64,000 nt of DNA from UBA5158 sp040389045 (GTDB lineage Bacteria > Pseudomonadota > Gammaproteobacteria > DSM-16500): NCBI GenBank assembly GCA_040389045.1, contig JAZKAT010000047.1:1-64000 (forward strand), read 5' to 3'. The translations under genes were made by a program, and so were the position numbers. Below the pieces are notes generated by a model. The model saw only the letters and a list, made by a program, of their open reading frames with translations. It ran no database searches and was not told where the DNA came from. Of this stretch, positions 18,553 through 27,686 are shown piece by piece. Every line of letters starts with the position of its first letter. Position 1 is the stretch's first letter.

Positions 18553-19643
18553 GGTTCGCCACCTGTTACTTGACTGTAAATACTTAGCAAACGAGCCATG
18601 ACGATGGAATAGCGAAATTCGTCATAACTTTTCTGCTTGTTAAATTGCCCTAGCGCGGCTAGTTGTTGCGGATTGTTAATAAATGTTTGCATAGCAACGG
18701 TCAAGGCGGCGCTATCACGAGCTTGTACTAACAAGCCGCCAGCCCCGTCGATAATCATTTCCGGAATGCCGCCCACGTTGGTGGCAATCACTGGCAAACC
18801 TACGGCCATGGCTTCCAGCACTGTGAGAGGAAAGCCTTCGGTATAAGAAGGAAATAAAAGAAAATCACTCAGGCACATTTCTTGCAGCAAGACGTCATGG
18901 GCAACTTCACCATGCAGGCTTAAATTGGCAGGAATGTTTTGATAAAGTTGCGCCATATCAGCGTGCATTTTTCCGAATAAATGAAAATCGCAAGTGGGAA
19001 AGCGCTGTGCCATCAATAAAATTTCAGCAGCACCTTTAGCGGCGGTGATGCCGCCAGCATAAATAGCCCGTAGTCTTTGGTCAGGTCGCCTGGTGGGTTT
19101 TTGGTAATTAAAAATTTTATCTTCGATAAAGTTGGGTAACAAAATTAAATTTTTAACATCAGGTACTCGTTGTTGCGCGCAATGGAAAGATAGTGTGTTG
19201 GCAACAATGTTGATAGCTGAGTTACGCATCACCCAGCGCAAGGCTTTGCCACTCAAGCCGCGAAAACATGCGGCGTGAAAATCCTGCATATTACCGTGGT
19301 AATGAGTGACTATGGGTACGCGAAATAATTTCGCCAAGGCTATACAAACCGCGTCACGGAATATGCCGGCGCTAGACAGGGCACAGCTTAAGTGGGTGAG
19401 TCTTGGGCGATTAGCGATGAGTTGATAAAGTAATAAAAAATAAATGCGTAACGTGCGGGAAATTTCCGCTACTGAAAAAAATGCCGGATCAAAAATATTG
19501 CGCGCGCCACGGATACGAGTATCGACTAAGGTGACGGGGGTTTTATCGGGCAAACCTTCGGTGATAATTTTTTTCGTCCAGACAGCAATGCCGCCTTGGG
19601 GTGGGGGTAGAGGGGAGATGAATAAAATGGGCTTTGTGTGCAT
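18540..19643 (-). CDS. Glycosyltransferase family 4
   Basis: 367 residues from the ATG at 19643 (an in-frame ATG at 19661 would add six; neither has a strong ribosome site). GT-B protein: Gly-rich N-terminal loop PLPPPQGGIAVW, donor domain with RAIYAGGITAAKGA, LLFPSYTEGFPLTVLEAMAVGLPVIA (EX7E motif) and NVGGIPEMI. Probably the first gene of the minus-strand operon. Donor and acceptor unknown. Confidence 0.9.
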   Translation of the reverse strand: MHTKPILFISPLPPPQGGIAVWTKKIITEGLPDKTPVTLVDTRIRGARNIFDPAFFSVAEISRTLRIYFLLLYQLIANRPRLTHLSCALSSAGIFRDAVCIALAKLFRVPIVTHYHGNMQDFHAACFRGLSGKALRWVMRNSAINIVANTLSFHCAQQRVPDVKNLILLPNFIEDKIFNYQKPTRRPDQRLRAIYAGGITAAKGAAEILLMAQRFPTCDFHLFGKMHADMAQLYQNIPANLSLHGEVAHDVLLQEMCLSDFLLFPSYTEGFPLTVLEAMAVGLPVIATNVGGIPEMIIDGAGGLLVQARDSAALTVAMQTFINNPQQLAALGQFNKQKSYDEFRYSIVMARLLSIYSQVTGGEPCVA

Positions 19644-19689
19644 AAAATATTGTCTATCCATGTAAAATATTGCGCCATACCACTATCCT

Positions 19690-19800
19690 GTCATTCCCGC
19701 GCACCAAAAATGACACAGACACATGGCAGTTCTAAGCAACAAGAATGATACAAGCGCATAACCCTTCCGGGCGCCAAGAATGACAGGCGCGGAATGACAG
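19690..19800. repeat. Decayed family B repeats in the divergent intergenic region
   Basis: CTGTCATTCCCGCGC near 19688 and GCGCGGAATGACAG near 19787-19800 are the outer arms of the family B palindrome (compare 47934-48024). The material between them (GCGCCAAGAATGACAGG and similar) is scrambled partial copies. It sits between two divergent operons, so it lies within or next to both promoter regions. Confidence 0.55.
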
Positions 19801-19858
19801 TTTCACGACAGGAGGTCATTCTACAAAAATATAACTCCCAACGCACTGCTATATTTTT

Positions 19859-19887
19859 CTGACAAACAATTTATCTTAGGCTATTAT
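19859..19887 (+). promoter_or_regulatory. Promoter of the second heparinase/asparagine synthase operon
   Basis: CTGACA (19859-19864) and TATTAT (19882-19887) are separated by 17 nt; each matches five of six consensus bases. The gene starts 30 nt downstream of the -10. Confidence 0.6.
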
Positions 19888-19917
19888 CAATCCTCACTTG
19901 AATAGTTGGGTTGTTTT

Positions 19918-21818
19918 ATGGCTAATTCACAAGAATACCGTCTGGCACAGGAAAAAAACTTCTTTTTATCGTGTGTTAAAAAAAATCCAGTTTTTTTGCT
20001 CCAGCATGTTAAATCGCTAGCAGGTGTGGTGTTAGCCCGTTGCAAAGTAAAATTTTTAACGAAGCTGCGTGGCCAGCACCGTGGCAATAAAATGACGCCA
20101 GGCTGGCTGCGAAGTTTAAGGTTGGCTAATCACAGTCAGTGTGCCGACCTGCCCCAACTGTTACAAAACATCCCACTCTTTGAAATAAAAAATAATGCAA
20201 TCATTGCCGCCGATTTAGCCTGGCAGAACGAGATAACAGACCCTGAATATTATCTGGCGCAACAGCGTTGGGGTATATTAACTGATGAATTGTTAACATC
20301 GACTACATCAAGCTTGTTGCCTGACGCCGTCACACAGCAAATACTGCAAACCTTAAACGATCAAGCTGCCACGCTGGAAACGTATTCAACCTGTGAACGC
20401 ATAGCAAATTTAGTAAATTGGCTGGCATTTATGCCGCGTCAGCAACGCCTGGCGGGAGTGCCGCCTGACACGCTGAAATTTTTAGAAAAATCCCTGCAAT
20501 GGGTACTCAAGCATTTAGAATTTTACGGTCAGCGTACCGGTAATCATATTTTAAATAATGCGCGTAGTCTTATTTTAGCGGGCGTCGTCCTGCAAAATAA
20601 ATTCGCGGTGGCAACGGGCAAGTTAATTTTTCAAAAAATGTTGCCTGTGTTGATCCAGCCCAATGGATTTTTGCGCGAACGTTCCAGTCATTATCAATTA
20701 ATCGTTTTAGGGTGGTTGCTGGATGCTTTTGCTTATTTGCAAGCTACAGAATTTTATCCGGCAATCGAGCTTAAATTTTTAGCGGATTACATAGACAGTA
20801 TGCGTAGCGCTGCTGGCGAATTGTGTGATCAACAGGGTAATTTGCAAGTATTAATCGGTGACATATCGCCCGATTTAAGTCCGATTAAAACTACGCAGCG
20901 CTTAAGCAAATGTCATTCTGCATTCTGGCCAGTTAAAGTGGTCAGCACCGGCTTGCGTGATGACTGGTGTATACTGCACAGTGCGCAAAGTAAAGTGATA
21001 CTCAATTGTCCGGCGGGACGTTATCCTAAACTATTTTCTTCGCATGCGCATAATGACATTACCAGCTTCGTCTGGTTATACCACGGTGAACCGATTTTAA
21101 CAGATTGCGGCCGAGCCCGTTATACCAAAGATCCCGTGTCAACTTTACAAAAATCCGCGTACGGGCATAATTTACCCTTGGTAAATGGTTTCGCGCCCTT
21201 AAGTGAATCACTAGTGATTAATGGTAATTGGTGGCCGACTCCTTACGCCAGTGCGCAAGTGGATATTAGCAGCGATGCTGCTCATCGCGTAGCCATTACG
21301 CATAATGGTTTTAAGCGGGCAACACCGGTAAAACAACATCAACGTCAAATTGTCGTGGATGATCATCAGCTGTGGATAGAAGATTTTTTTAATGGCCATG
21401 GTTTGATTGACTTGGAGTTACGCTGGCAATTGCCGCCCGGTTTTGTTGTCGTTGAAAAAAATAAATTATTTACCAATGGCAGCGTGATGCTGGAAATCGA
21501 TTTGCGTGGCATGCAAAACTTGCCTGTGCTGTCTGAACAACGCGGCTGGGCTTCTACACAATATGGTGTAGCAGTGGCTAATCCAGTCATCGCTATGCAG
21601 TGGCAAGTGCCATTGCCATTTACCACAGTGCTTATATTTAAGGTGAANNNNNNNNNNNNNNNNNNNNNNNNNNNNNNNNNNNNNNNNNNNNNNNNNNNNN
21701 NNNNNNNNNNNNNNNNNNNNNNNNNNNNNNNNNNNNNNNNNNNNNNNCTATGCAGTGGCAAGTGCCATTGCCATTTACCACAGTGCTTATATTTAAGGTG
21801 AAATCATGTGTGGCATAG
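19918..21818 (+). CDS. Heparinase II/III-family protein, copy 2 (interrupted by a false assembly gap)
   Basis: Same family as the protein at 14945-16564 but divergent. The region around FSSHAHNDITSFVWLY and YGHNLPLVNG corresponds to the conserved His/Asn parts of the beta domain. The frame is open from a TTG at 19906; the ATG at 19918 is preferred. Reading straight through the 100 Ns gives a nonsense tail. If the gap is removed by merging the identical 55-nt flanks, the frame continues AAA-TCA-TGT-GTG-GCA-TAG and stops at 21818, giving about 581 residues and a 13-nt overlap with the next gene, the same kind of coupling seen elsewhere in the locus. No signal peptide. Function as uncertain as for copy 1. 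Confidence 0.85.
21648..21747. other. 100-N assembly gap flanked by a 55-nt direct duplicate
   Basis: The 55 bases before the gap (21593-21647) are identical to the 55 bases after it (21748-21802). A round 100-N gap between contig ends sharing exactly 55 nt fits a scaffolder joining two overlapping contigs from a k=55 graph rather than missing DNA. Merging restores a sensible gene end. Confidence 0.85.
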
Positions 21819-23653
21819 CTGGCATGTTACGTTTCGACCAAAAGCCGGTTACCGAAACCGATGTCGCAACTATATTAGCTAAAATCGCGCATCGAGGCCG
21901 TGACCATAGCGCCATCAGCTTGAGTCCTGCTATCAGCCGCAGTGCCTCCGTTGGTTTGGCCCATAGACGTTTGTCCATCATTGATTTGCAGGCAGCGGGT
22001 GCGCAGCCTATGTTTTACGCGGACCAGCAATTGTGTATGACTTACAATGGCGAAATTTATAATTATCTGGCCATCAGAAAATTACTGGAAGAAAAATCTT
22101 ATACCTTCAAGACCAATACCGATACCGAAGTGTTGCTCGCGGCCTATCATTACTGGGGCAAAACCTGTGTCAAACATTTAAATGGCATGTTTGCGTTTGC
22201 GATCTGGGATGAAAAAAATCAGTTATTATTTTGCGCGCGTGACCCGGTAGGTATCAAACCTTTTTATTATTTGGCTGCGGATAATTATTTTGCTTTTGCT
22301 TCCGAATCATTAGCGTTGGCGCACTTAACGCCTAGCGGGTTAAATAGCGCGAGTGTTTCGGCTTATTTTTTAAGTATGTATGTTGCTACCCAAGAAAGTA
22401 TTTTTTCCGGGATTAAAAAACTCGCGCCGGGTTCTAGTCTGGTGATAAAGGCGGGCGGTGCAATTTCTATTGAACGATTCTGGTCAGTGGAACAATTTGA
22501 AGGCACAACCGCCAATGAAATTTCGCAGGCGGAGTTAAACCAGACGATTAGCGCCGCGGTTAAAAAGCAATTACAAAGTGATGTGCCAGTGGGTGGGTTT
22601 TTATCGGGTGGGGTGGACAGCGGTTTAATTACCGCCTTAGCCGCGCCTTTGTTAACAAAATACCACACTTATAGTGTTGGTTATGAAGGTATGCAATCAA
22701 ATGAATTAGCGGCCGCTAAATTACTGGCTGAACGGTTTGCTACTCAGCACACGGAAGTCACGATTCGGGCGGCTGAAGCCATGACTATTTTGGATGATTC
22801 GTTGAATCATTTGAGTGAACCGATTGCTGACCCCGCGATTGTGGCAACATATCATTTAGCGGAACTGGCGGGTCGCGATGGCGTAAAAGTTTTGCTGAAT
22901 GGCACGGGTGGCGATGAAATTTTTGGCGGCTATACACGCTACTCAGGACAGTTATCCATGAAGCGCAAATTAATGGCGTTATTGCCGCCAGTATTGAAAA
23001 AATCACTGGCCTTGTTACCCGTTAATAACAAAATGAAGCATAGATTAAAGCAGCCGGCGTTCGACATGATGTTTAGTACTGGCGGTTCCTACGGCTTGGC
23101 CGAATGGGTAACGCCAGTTAATTTGTTTACCCAGTTTCTTACCCAATTAGGCGCGCAGTTTAGCGCGCAAGCTAACGAAAGCGTGCCCTTACTTTATCAA
23201 CAAATGTTGTTTGATTTGCAAGTTTATTTGCCCGAGCAATTATTATTTCTGCTGGACCAGATGACGATGGCGCATACCATTGAAGGCCGGGTACCCTTGC
23301 TGGATATTGATATCATCAAGCTGGCTTTTAATTTTAGCGCCAAAGAGCATACCCGTGGTGGCCAGACGAAAGTTATTTTGAAAAAAATCGCTGAACCTTT
23401 ATTGGGAACTGAGCATATTAACCGGAAAAAACAAGGTTTCGCGGGTTCGCCTAGCTGGTGGGTGAAACATAATTTTAATCGGTTTATTGAAGTCATCGCG
23501 GAATTAAAAAGTATTCCGTATTTTGAGAATTTTAATATAGATATTTTTCTTAACGCCGCGGGGCCGGTTGAAAAACAGGCGAATGATATTTTTATTTTAT
23601 ATTGTTTTAGTAAATGGTATGCACGGACCAAAACGGTGCTCGGCGTTTTTTAA
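21806..23653 (+). CDS. Asparagine synthase-like amidotransferase, copy 2
   Basis: 615 residues. MCGIAGMLRF start with nucleophile Cys2, glutaminase domain (LAHRRLSIIDL, YNGEIYNY), then GGFLSGGVDSG (PP-loop) and LLNGTGGDEIFGGY. Both active sites look complete. It probably amidates a carboxyl group in the glycan, perhaps a different residue from copy 1. It follows a heparinase-like gene and precedes a GT2 gene, making a mirror image of the minus-strand set. Start fixed by the conserved MCGIAG. Confidence 0.93.
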   Translation: MCGIAGMLRFDQKPVTETDVATILAKIAHRGRDHSAISLSPAISRSASVGLAHRRLSIIDLQAAGAQPMFYADQQLCMTYNGEIYNYLAIRKLLEEKSYTFKTNTDTEVLLAAYHYWGKTCVKHLNGMFAFAIWDEKNQLLFCARDPVGIKPFYYLAADNYFAFASESLALAHLTPSGLNSASVSAYFLSMYVATQESIFSGIKKLAPGSSLVIKAGGAISIERFWSVEQFEGTTANEISQAELNQTISAAVKKQLQSDVPVGGFLSGGVDSGLITALAAPLLTKYHTYSVGYEGMQSNELAAAKLLAERFATQHTEVTIRAAEAMTILDDSLNHLSEPIADPAIVATYHLAELAGRDGVKVLLNGTGGDEIFGGYTRYSGQLSMKRKLMALLPPVLKKSLALLPVNNKMKHRLKQPAFDMMFSTGGSYGLAEWVTPVNLFTQFLTQLGAQFSAQANESVPLLYQQMLFDLQVYLPEQLLFLLDQMTMAHTIEGRVPLLDIDIIKLAFNFSAKEHTRGGQTKVILKKIAEPLLGTEHINRKKQGFAGSPSWWVKHNFNRFIEVIAELKSIPYFENFNIDIFLNAAGPVEKQANDIFILYCFSKWYARTKTVLGVF

Positions 23654-23667
23654 GGATAGGTGTCATC

Positions 23668-24558
23668 ATGGAAACTTTAGTTAGCGTAATCATCCCAACT
23701 CACAATCGCGAAGCTTCACTGCAAAGAGCGGTGGCATCTGTGCTGGCACAAACCTGTCAGGATTTTGAAATTATCATTGTGAATGATGCTTCTACCGATA
23801 ATACGCGGGAATATTTGGCTGCATTGGTGCGGGATGATAAGCGGATTCAAGTGTTTACAAATGTGCAATCGTTAGGCGGCAGTCGTTCGCGTAACGTGGG
23901 GATAGCGGCTGCGAAAGGGCAATGGATTGCGTTTTTAGATGATGATGATACCTGGTTACCGATGAAGTTATCTGCGCAACTGGCAGCTTTGGCTGCGAAC
24001 CCTAAAGCAGTGGCGTGTAGCGCCAGTTATCAAGTTAATTATCCCTTGAATATGAAGAAAATTATTCATCCGCCTTTGGAAGTGGGTTTGGGAAAATTGT
24101 TGAAATCAAATTGTCTGGGTGGCGCGTCGGTATGTATGTGTTCGGCGGTAGCATTAAATAAAATCGGCGGTTTTGATGATAAATTACGTAGCGCCCAGGA
24201 TTGGGATTTGTGGATCAAGCTGCGCGAAGAAGGTGAAATAATTTCGCTGACGGATGTTTTGGTTCAGTATTATGTGCATTTTAAGTATCGAATTTCAAAT
24301 GATATGCAGGCCAAGTATGCGGGTGCGCGTCGGTTTTATTTTAAATATCGATTTAAGATGAACCGTGAAACGCGCAAAATCAATGTGGCGTTTTTAGCGT
24401 TTATCAAATCGCGGCAGAGTTTTAGAAGATTAAAATCGCGGGTTTTATATTTGTTGATTGCGATTGAATACAGTCATGCCAGTACCGGCCGCGCCTATTT
24501 TATTTCGAGTATGCCGAGGATTTTGTGTAGTTTGTCATTCCCGCGCAGGCGGGAATGA
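23668..24558 (+). CDS. Glycosyltransferase family 2, C-terminus formed by a repeat
   Basis: 296 residues from the ATG at 23668, which has AAGGA 11 nt ahead; the open frame reaches back to 23614 inside the previous gene. GT-A fold: VSVIIPTHNRE at the start, NDASTDNT, then the DXD region FLDDDDTW and the acceptor-side DWDLWIKL. The last eight residues (LSFPRRRE) and the stop codon come from a family B palindrome (24533-24560), so the native end has been replaced. Sugar specificity unknown. Confidence 0.9.
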   Translation: METLVSVIIPTHNREASLQRAVASVLAQTCQDFEIIIVNDASTDNTREYLAALVRDDKRIQVFTNVQSLGGSRSRNVGIAAAKGQWIAFLDDDDTWLPMKLSAQLAALAANPKAVACSASYQVNYPLNMKKIIHPPLEVGLGKLLKSNCLGGASVCMCSAVALNKIGGFDDKLRSAQDWDLWIKLREEGEIISLTDVLVQYYVHFKYRISNDMQAKYAGARRFYFKYRFKMNRETRKINVAFLAFIKSRQSFRRLKSRVLYLLIAIEYSHASTGRAYFISSMPRILCSLSFPRRRE

Positions 24559-24560
24559 CA
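24533..24560. repeat. Family B short palindrome overlapping the GT2 stop codon
   Basis: TGTCATTCCCGCGC followed by AGGCGGGAATGACA forms a nearly perfect hairpin. It provides the last codons and TGA of the GT2 gene. A decayed family A copy (GAGCTGAGTGCAACGAAGCCCAAC) follows at about 24579-24602. Confidence 0.75.
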
Positions 24561-24634
24561 GAAGTAGATGTAGCTTGAGCTGAGTGCAACGAAGCCCAAC
24601 CACGTAACTGCATTAATTTACTAAGTGATTCATT

Positions 24635-26308
24635 ATGTTAAGTGGTAACTATAAAGAAAAGCTTTTGCCAGATTCCATAGAGCTTATGGAAGTTGAAGAA
24701 AAGAAGCATGAATCTGCGGCAGAATTAGCTGTAGTAACACCACCAAGTTTACGCTTTCTCCATAACTTCAGTGAAACCGAAATCAGTGACTTGGAAAAAC
24801 AATATGACCGTACTCGTTATCAATTAGACGCGGCAGTTAGCGAATACTTTGGGTTGTTCATGTCAGAACGTATCCAGAATTGGTTTGCTTGTGGTTCGGG
24901 TGGTTTGATAATAGCTTTTATCATCTCTACCAGTAATGAAGCTTTTATAAATTTAGTGAAACTGATTCCTGGTGCAACCATTCCCAACGCGGCTGCGAAT
25001 AGCATTAGCGTTCCTATTGCAGTCATCAGTACCGGCCTATTTGTTGTGGCATTTTCCTGTCAAAAAGAAGCGGTGAAAACCGTATTGGGATATTTTTATC
25101 GTAAACCCATTAAGATTCGTACTTGGGAAGAATGGCAGCGCGCGCAGCGCATGCCGCTTCAGGTAGCGCTGGATAACAGTCAATTTTTATTGAATTGGTC
25201 GATAATGAAGTTAACCAATGTAACTGCTGCTTTACCGTTATTGATTAATTTTACCGATCAAATTGGCGAATTCCAAAAGCCACTGGATAGCCTGGCGTAT
25301 GGCAGCATACTTTATTTTGGTGAACGATTTTTTGCGAAATACCTTAATGCCCCTTATCTAAAGGGGCTAATGTTTTTTCAGCAATACTGGCGTGGTGAAA
25401 GAAAACATCTTGGGGTTACCGGTACGCTGGAAACCGTATTACAAGCTGCCAGCTCGACCACATTGCGTATTTATCCTTACTACGTGTGGCTGGCGCTTGG
25501 CGCAAATGAAGCTTTAGGCTGGTGGCCTTCACCTTATCTGGTAGGACTTTTCGCCGCGGTGCATAGTGTTGCGTTGTTTTACCCCTCCGCGTTTAATTAT
25601 TATTTTGCGGACCAGGAACAGGTAGAAAAATTATTATTAGAAAAATTTCAGCATTTGCCTGAAGCGGAACGTGAAACAGCAATTGACGCAGAACGAGCGC
25701 TATTGGTGCAGCAAGTGATGGAAGAATTTGGTCGGTTCTTTTTATTTAAGAAAAGCAAGGTGGTCATTCCGGTGCTGGCTTATGATACGTTCATCGGGGG
25801 TTATGGTGGTTATGAGCTGGGGAGATTATTTCTTGTCGATTCGGTTGCTTTTCCGGTTGTTGGTAGTGTACTGCTTGCCAGTTTGTTTGGTGGTGTGTTG
25901 TATAAAGCGGAAGCTACACGGGTCCTGAATAAATTATCTCGCGATATTTTGGAAGTAAAGCCGGAAGTTGTGGCACCGATTAGTGTTAATGAAAAGCTGG
26001 GAGAGGTTGCGGGAAATGCGATTAATATCGCAACTGCGGCTTCCATTGTAACGTCAATTATCAGTACTGGGTCAAATTTGGCGGAGAATATTCCGTTATT
26101 GAAAAGTGCGATTTATTTGGGCGCGGGGAAGAGAGGGTTGAATATTTTTCAATTTAACCGCGAGATGATTGTAAATACGATGCGAGGGTTGGTGCCAGCG
26201 GGGAATGTTTTTAAAGAGACTTGGGCGTGTTTTTTTAAGAAGGCGGAGCGGGAGGTTGTTGCGGTTCCGACGGAGAATCATTCTTTGAGACAGCAGAATG
26301 GGCGATGA
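24635..26308 (+). CDS. Multi-pass membrane protein of unknown function
   Basis: 557 residues, family not recognised. A soluble acidic N-terminus (about 1-85) is followed by hydrophobic segments near 88-118, 124-147, about 190-215, 270-290, 300-320, 385-420 and 465-485. The spacing and long soluble loops do not look like a Wzx/MATE flippase or a Wzy polymerase. The alternation of soluble and membrane parts recalls the orphan at 354-2213, but I see no alignable motif. It stands alone between repeats; no clear ribosome site. A link to the polysaccharide locus is not shown. Confidence 0.7.
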   Translation: MLSGNYKEKLLPDSIELMEVEEKKHESAAELAVVTPPSLRFLHNFSETEISDLEKQYDRTRYQLDAAVSEYFGLFMSERIQNWFACGSGGLIIAFIISTSNEAFINLVKLIPGATIPNAAANSISVPIAVISTGLFVVAFSCQKEAVKTVLGYFYRKPIKIRTWEEWQRAQRMPLQVALDNSQFLLNWSIMKLTNVTAALPLLINFTDQIGEFQKPLDSLAYGSILYFGERFFAKYLNAPYLKGLMFFQQYWRGERKHLGVTGTLETVLQAASSTTLRIYPYYVWLALGANEALGWWPSPYLVGLFAAVHSVALFYPSAFNYYFADQEQVEKLLLEKFQHLPEAERETAIDAERALLVQQVMEEFGRFFLFKKSKVVIPVLAYDTFIGGYGGYELGRLFLVDSVAFPVVGSVLLASLFGGVLYKAEATRVLNKLSRDILEVKPEVVAPISVNEKLGEVAGNAINIATAASIVTSIISTGSNLAENIPLLKSAIYLGAGKRGLNIFQFNREMIVNTMRGLVPAGNVFKETWACFFKKAEREVVAVPTENHSLRQQNGR

Positions 26309-26315
26309 GCTAATA

Positions 26316-26439
26316 ATGGATTCCCGCCTGCGCGGGAAAAGCATCCAGTAGGTTGGGCTGAACGTAGTGAAGCCCAACAGTTTTTTAATTTAAGAAACGT
26401 TAAAAGCTGTTGGGCTTCGCTATGCTCAGCCCAACCTAC
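26316..26439. repeat. Family B half-copy and a long family A inverted pair between convergent genes
   Basis: GGATTCCCGCCTGCGCGGGA at 26319-26338 is half of a family B element. Two family A units in opposite orientation follow: 26348-26380 (GTAGGTTGGGCTGAACGTAG and onward) and 26407-26439, separated by 26 AT-rich bases starting TTTTTT. The pair could form a long hairpin and act as a bidirectional terminator between the genes ending at 26308 and 26436. The TAG stop of the minus-strand gene (26436-26438) lies inside the second arm. Confidence 0.75.
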
Positions 26440-27686
26440 GAAGAGCTGACTTCCTGGCGTAGTTTAATCAGGCGGTTATAGATTAATACCAGTAGGGTGA
26501 AGCCGTACATTTGGACGAAGCAATTATCTAGATATAAAATACCGGCTAGTAGAGAACCGTAGATGATGCATAAACCTATTTTTTGTAATAAGCGCAAGTG
26601 CTGGTTTACTAATAAAAAAGCCAGGGAAGAATAGAGTTTTAGCAGGATGATAATCGTGAGGATCAAACCGATGATGCCGCCTCTGGCCAGGCCGCCGATT
26701 AATAAGCCCAACGGTTGATGAATTTCTTCGGTTAAGCCAAATGGCGCTTCTATGACTTTAGGAATATATTCACGAATATAACTAAACCGCATATTGGCGG
26801 AATTGGTTTTATCCAGAAAATCATAACCACCCGCGGTGGATTTGGTCAGCAAAATCAATTCATTAAAATGCGTGTATAAAATCCAGATAAATACCGTTAA
26901 CATAAAAAACGGTAAATAAGTAAATAAGCGCTGGTTTTTAACCGGTAACAACATAAAAATAAATGCGGAAGAACAAAGCGCGACAAATACCGAACCTGCT
27001 AAACTGCAGATACAAAAGAATATACAAATCATCCCATATTTGGCAAATTTCCCTTGATACGTCAAACCCAACGCGCCCGGCACCAGAAAATATCCCACCA
27101 GCAAAGAAGGCTCTGAAGTAAAACTGCGTAAACGGGTAACCGCCATTCCCCAAAGATGATACGAAGTACCATCAGCCAGGCCCAGCAATTGCCAGGCATT
27201 TTGAATCACCGGTACATTCGAGCCAGAATAATTGTCGTAAAATAATAATATTTGACTGACCAGCGACGGTTTTAACAACATTATGATAAATTCAACAATA
27301 CCCAGACAAGCGAAAAAAGTCGCGATACGAATAGTATAGCGCAGTAACAATTCTGAAAATTTTTCGCCTAAGGTAATAATGATCGCAACAATTAATATTG
27401 AGCCACCCAGGTCGGCGATAAATAACAAGTCCCAATCCCAGCTTAATAGCACGAGTAAACAACTGCAGGGCAATAAAAAGAATGGATTCAACCATTGATT
27501 GGGTGAGCGTAAAATTAATAAAGTCCCAAAAAAAACTACCGGAACAAAAATCAAAATTTCCAGCAAGCGTTTTAATCCCAGAATATCAAAAAAACCAAAA
27601 CGCCCGACCACAAACATCGCCGTGGCAATTAAAACAGCCAAGCCTTGATATAATGTTTTACTTGATTTTAAGTTTTTTAAGTACAT
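26436..27686 (-). CDS. O-antigen polymerase/ligase-like membrane protein (Wzy candidate)
   Basis: 416 residues with about ten to twelve membrane helices spread over the whole length and one larger polar loop near residues 290-325 (with YIREYIPKV), the layout of Wzy/WaaL proteins. These families have little sequence conservation, so the call rests on topology, size and context; it is the only Wzy candidate in the locus. The ATG at 27686 is chosen because it overlaps the preceding stop by 10 nt (ATGTACTTAA). The stop codon falls in a family A repeat. Confidence 0.7.
   Translation of the reverse strand: MYLKNLKSSKTLYQGLAVLIATAMFVVGRFGFFDILGLKRLLEILIFVPVVFFGTLLILRSPNQWLNPFFLLPCSCLLVLLSWDWDLLFIADLGGSILIVAIIITLGEKFSELLLRYTIRIATFFACLGIVEFIIMLLKPSLVSQILLFYDNYSGSNVPVIQNAWQLLGLADGTSYHLWGMAVTRLRSFTSEPSLLVGYFLVPGALGLTYQGKFAKYGMICIFFCICSLAGSVFVALCSSAFIFMLLPVKNQRLFTYLPFFMLTVFIWILYTHFNELILLTKSTAGGYDFLDKTNSANMRFSYIREYIPKVIEAPFGLTEEIHQPLGLLIGGLARGGIIGLILTIIILLKLYSSLAFLLVNQHLRLLQKIGLCIIYGSLLAGILYLDNCFVQMYGFTLLVLIYNRLIKLRQEVSSS

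Noticed and set aside
21366..21761. Minus-strand open frame crossing the N gap
   Set aside because: Exists only because Ns are translated as X; the other strand encodes a conserved heparinase-like protein.
24635..26308. Possible Wzx flippase
   Set aside because: Too few and unevenly spaced membrane segments, with large soluble regions; no MATE/Wzx-like pattern.
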